From Ruminococcus flavefaciens MA2007 (GTDB lineage: Bacteria; Bacillota; Clostridia; Oscillospirales; Ruminococcaceae), in assembly GCF_000621845.1 (NCBI RefSeq), contig NZ_JHXF01000022.1, positions 1-59,829 on the forward strand: DNA of 59,829 nucleotides, written 5' to 3'. The position numbers and the translations under genes are program-made. The notes under the pieces were generated by a model. It did not search any database and was not told the DNA's origin. It was given only the letters and a program-made list of their open reading frames with translations. Shown piece after piece: positions 59,811 through 59,829 of this stretch (position 1 is its first letter; each line of letters begins with the position of its first letter).

Positions 59811-59829
59811 TAATAAGCATAAAACTTCT

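Overview
The window looks like chromosome from a fibre-degrading, cellulosome-forming Ruminococcus (class Clostridia). It carries eight recognisable dockerin-bearing secreted proteins and one degenerate dockerin. It also has CBM-linked xylanases, Thr-rich linkers, strong AGGAGG ribosome binding sites and consensus TTGACA-N17-TATAAT promoters. R. flavefaciens or a close relative fits best, but this is judged from protein style alone. No rRNA, tRNA, CRISPR array or prophage was seen. The only insertion sequence is the tail of an IS3-family transposase at the left edge.

Layout. (1) 1-4257: an IS3 remnant abuts a truncated LysR gene, which is divergent from a flavodoxin / aldo-keto reductase / DXS-like operon. 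(2) 4258-7330: a GH11-like dockerin protein broken by an in-frame TAG and bracketed by two copies of an intergenic repeat. (3) 7500-11340: an NAD(P)-binding protein, an Rrf2 regulator, a small unknown protein, a flavin-barrel/ferredoxin fusion, a zinc macrodomain protein and a class M sirtuin, suggesting a reversible ADP-ribosylation module. (4) 11464-17202 on the minus strand: a seven-gene run of flavodoxin-like reductases, an acetyltransferase, a metallo-hydrolase, an alpha/beta hydrolase and an unusual lipoprotein/aldo-keto reductase fusion. It diverges from a LysR regulator at 17339. (5) 18603-26910: a ProX-type tRNA deacylase, then a TetR regulator with twin operators and a co-directional run rich in aldo-keto reductases, including a frameshifted one and a Gfo/Idh-aldo-keto reductase fusion. 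Across regions 1-5 there are five aldo-keto reductase domains and five flavodoxin-fold proteins, so this half reads as a redox and carbonyl-handling area.

(6) 27348-38273: two related CBM-Ig-GH9-dockerin proteins flank a dockerin protein of unknown function. Both GH9 domains have lost catalytic residues. (7) 38373-43057 on the minus strand: an MFS transporter, a GNAT acetyltransferase, a split chromate transporter and a cation/proton antiporter preceded by a terminator-bearing leader (riboswitch candidate). (8) 43194-57600: an apparently intact xylan-degradation set of GH11-CBM-dockerin-rhodanese, a GH3 lipoprotein, GH10-dockerin, GH30-CBM22-dockerin-GH43-CBM6, a small dockerin protein and two esterase-like hydrolases. 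(9) 57782-59482: an N-terminal dockerin joined to prealbumin-like repeats, followed by a cluster of strong palindromes.

Two themes stand out. First, some secreted enzymes here look like pseudoenzymes: two GH9 and two GH11-like domains keep fold and dockerin but lack key acidic residues, next to intact GH10, GH11, GH30, GH43 and GH3 enzymes. They may bind substrate or act as structural cellulosome parts; this is inference. Second, short DNA pieces have been copied repeatedly: promoter plus signal-peptide cassettes, the 3' end of the ProX-type gene with its terminator (three places), and a repeat of about 100-180 bp (four places).
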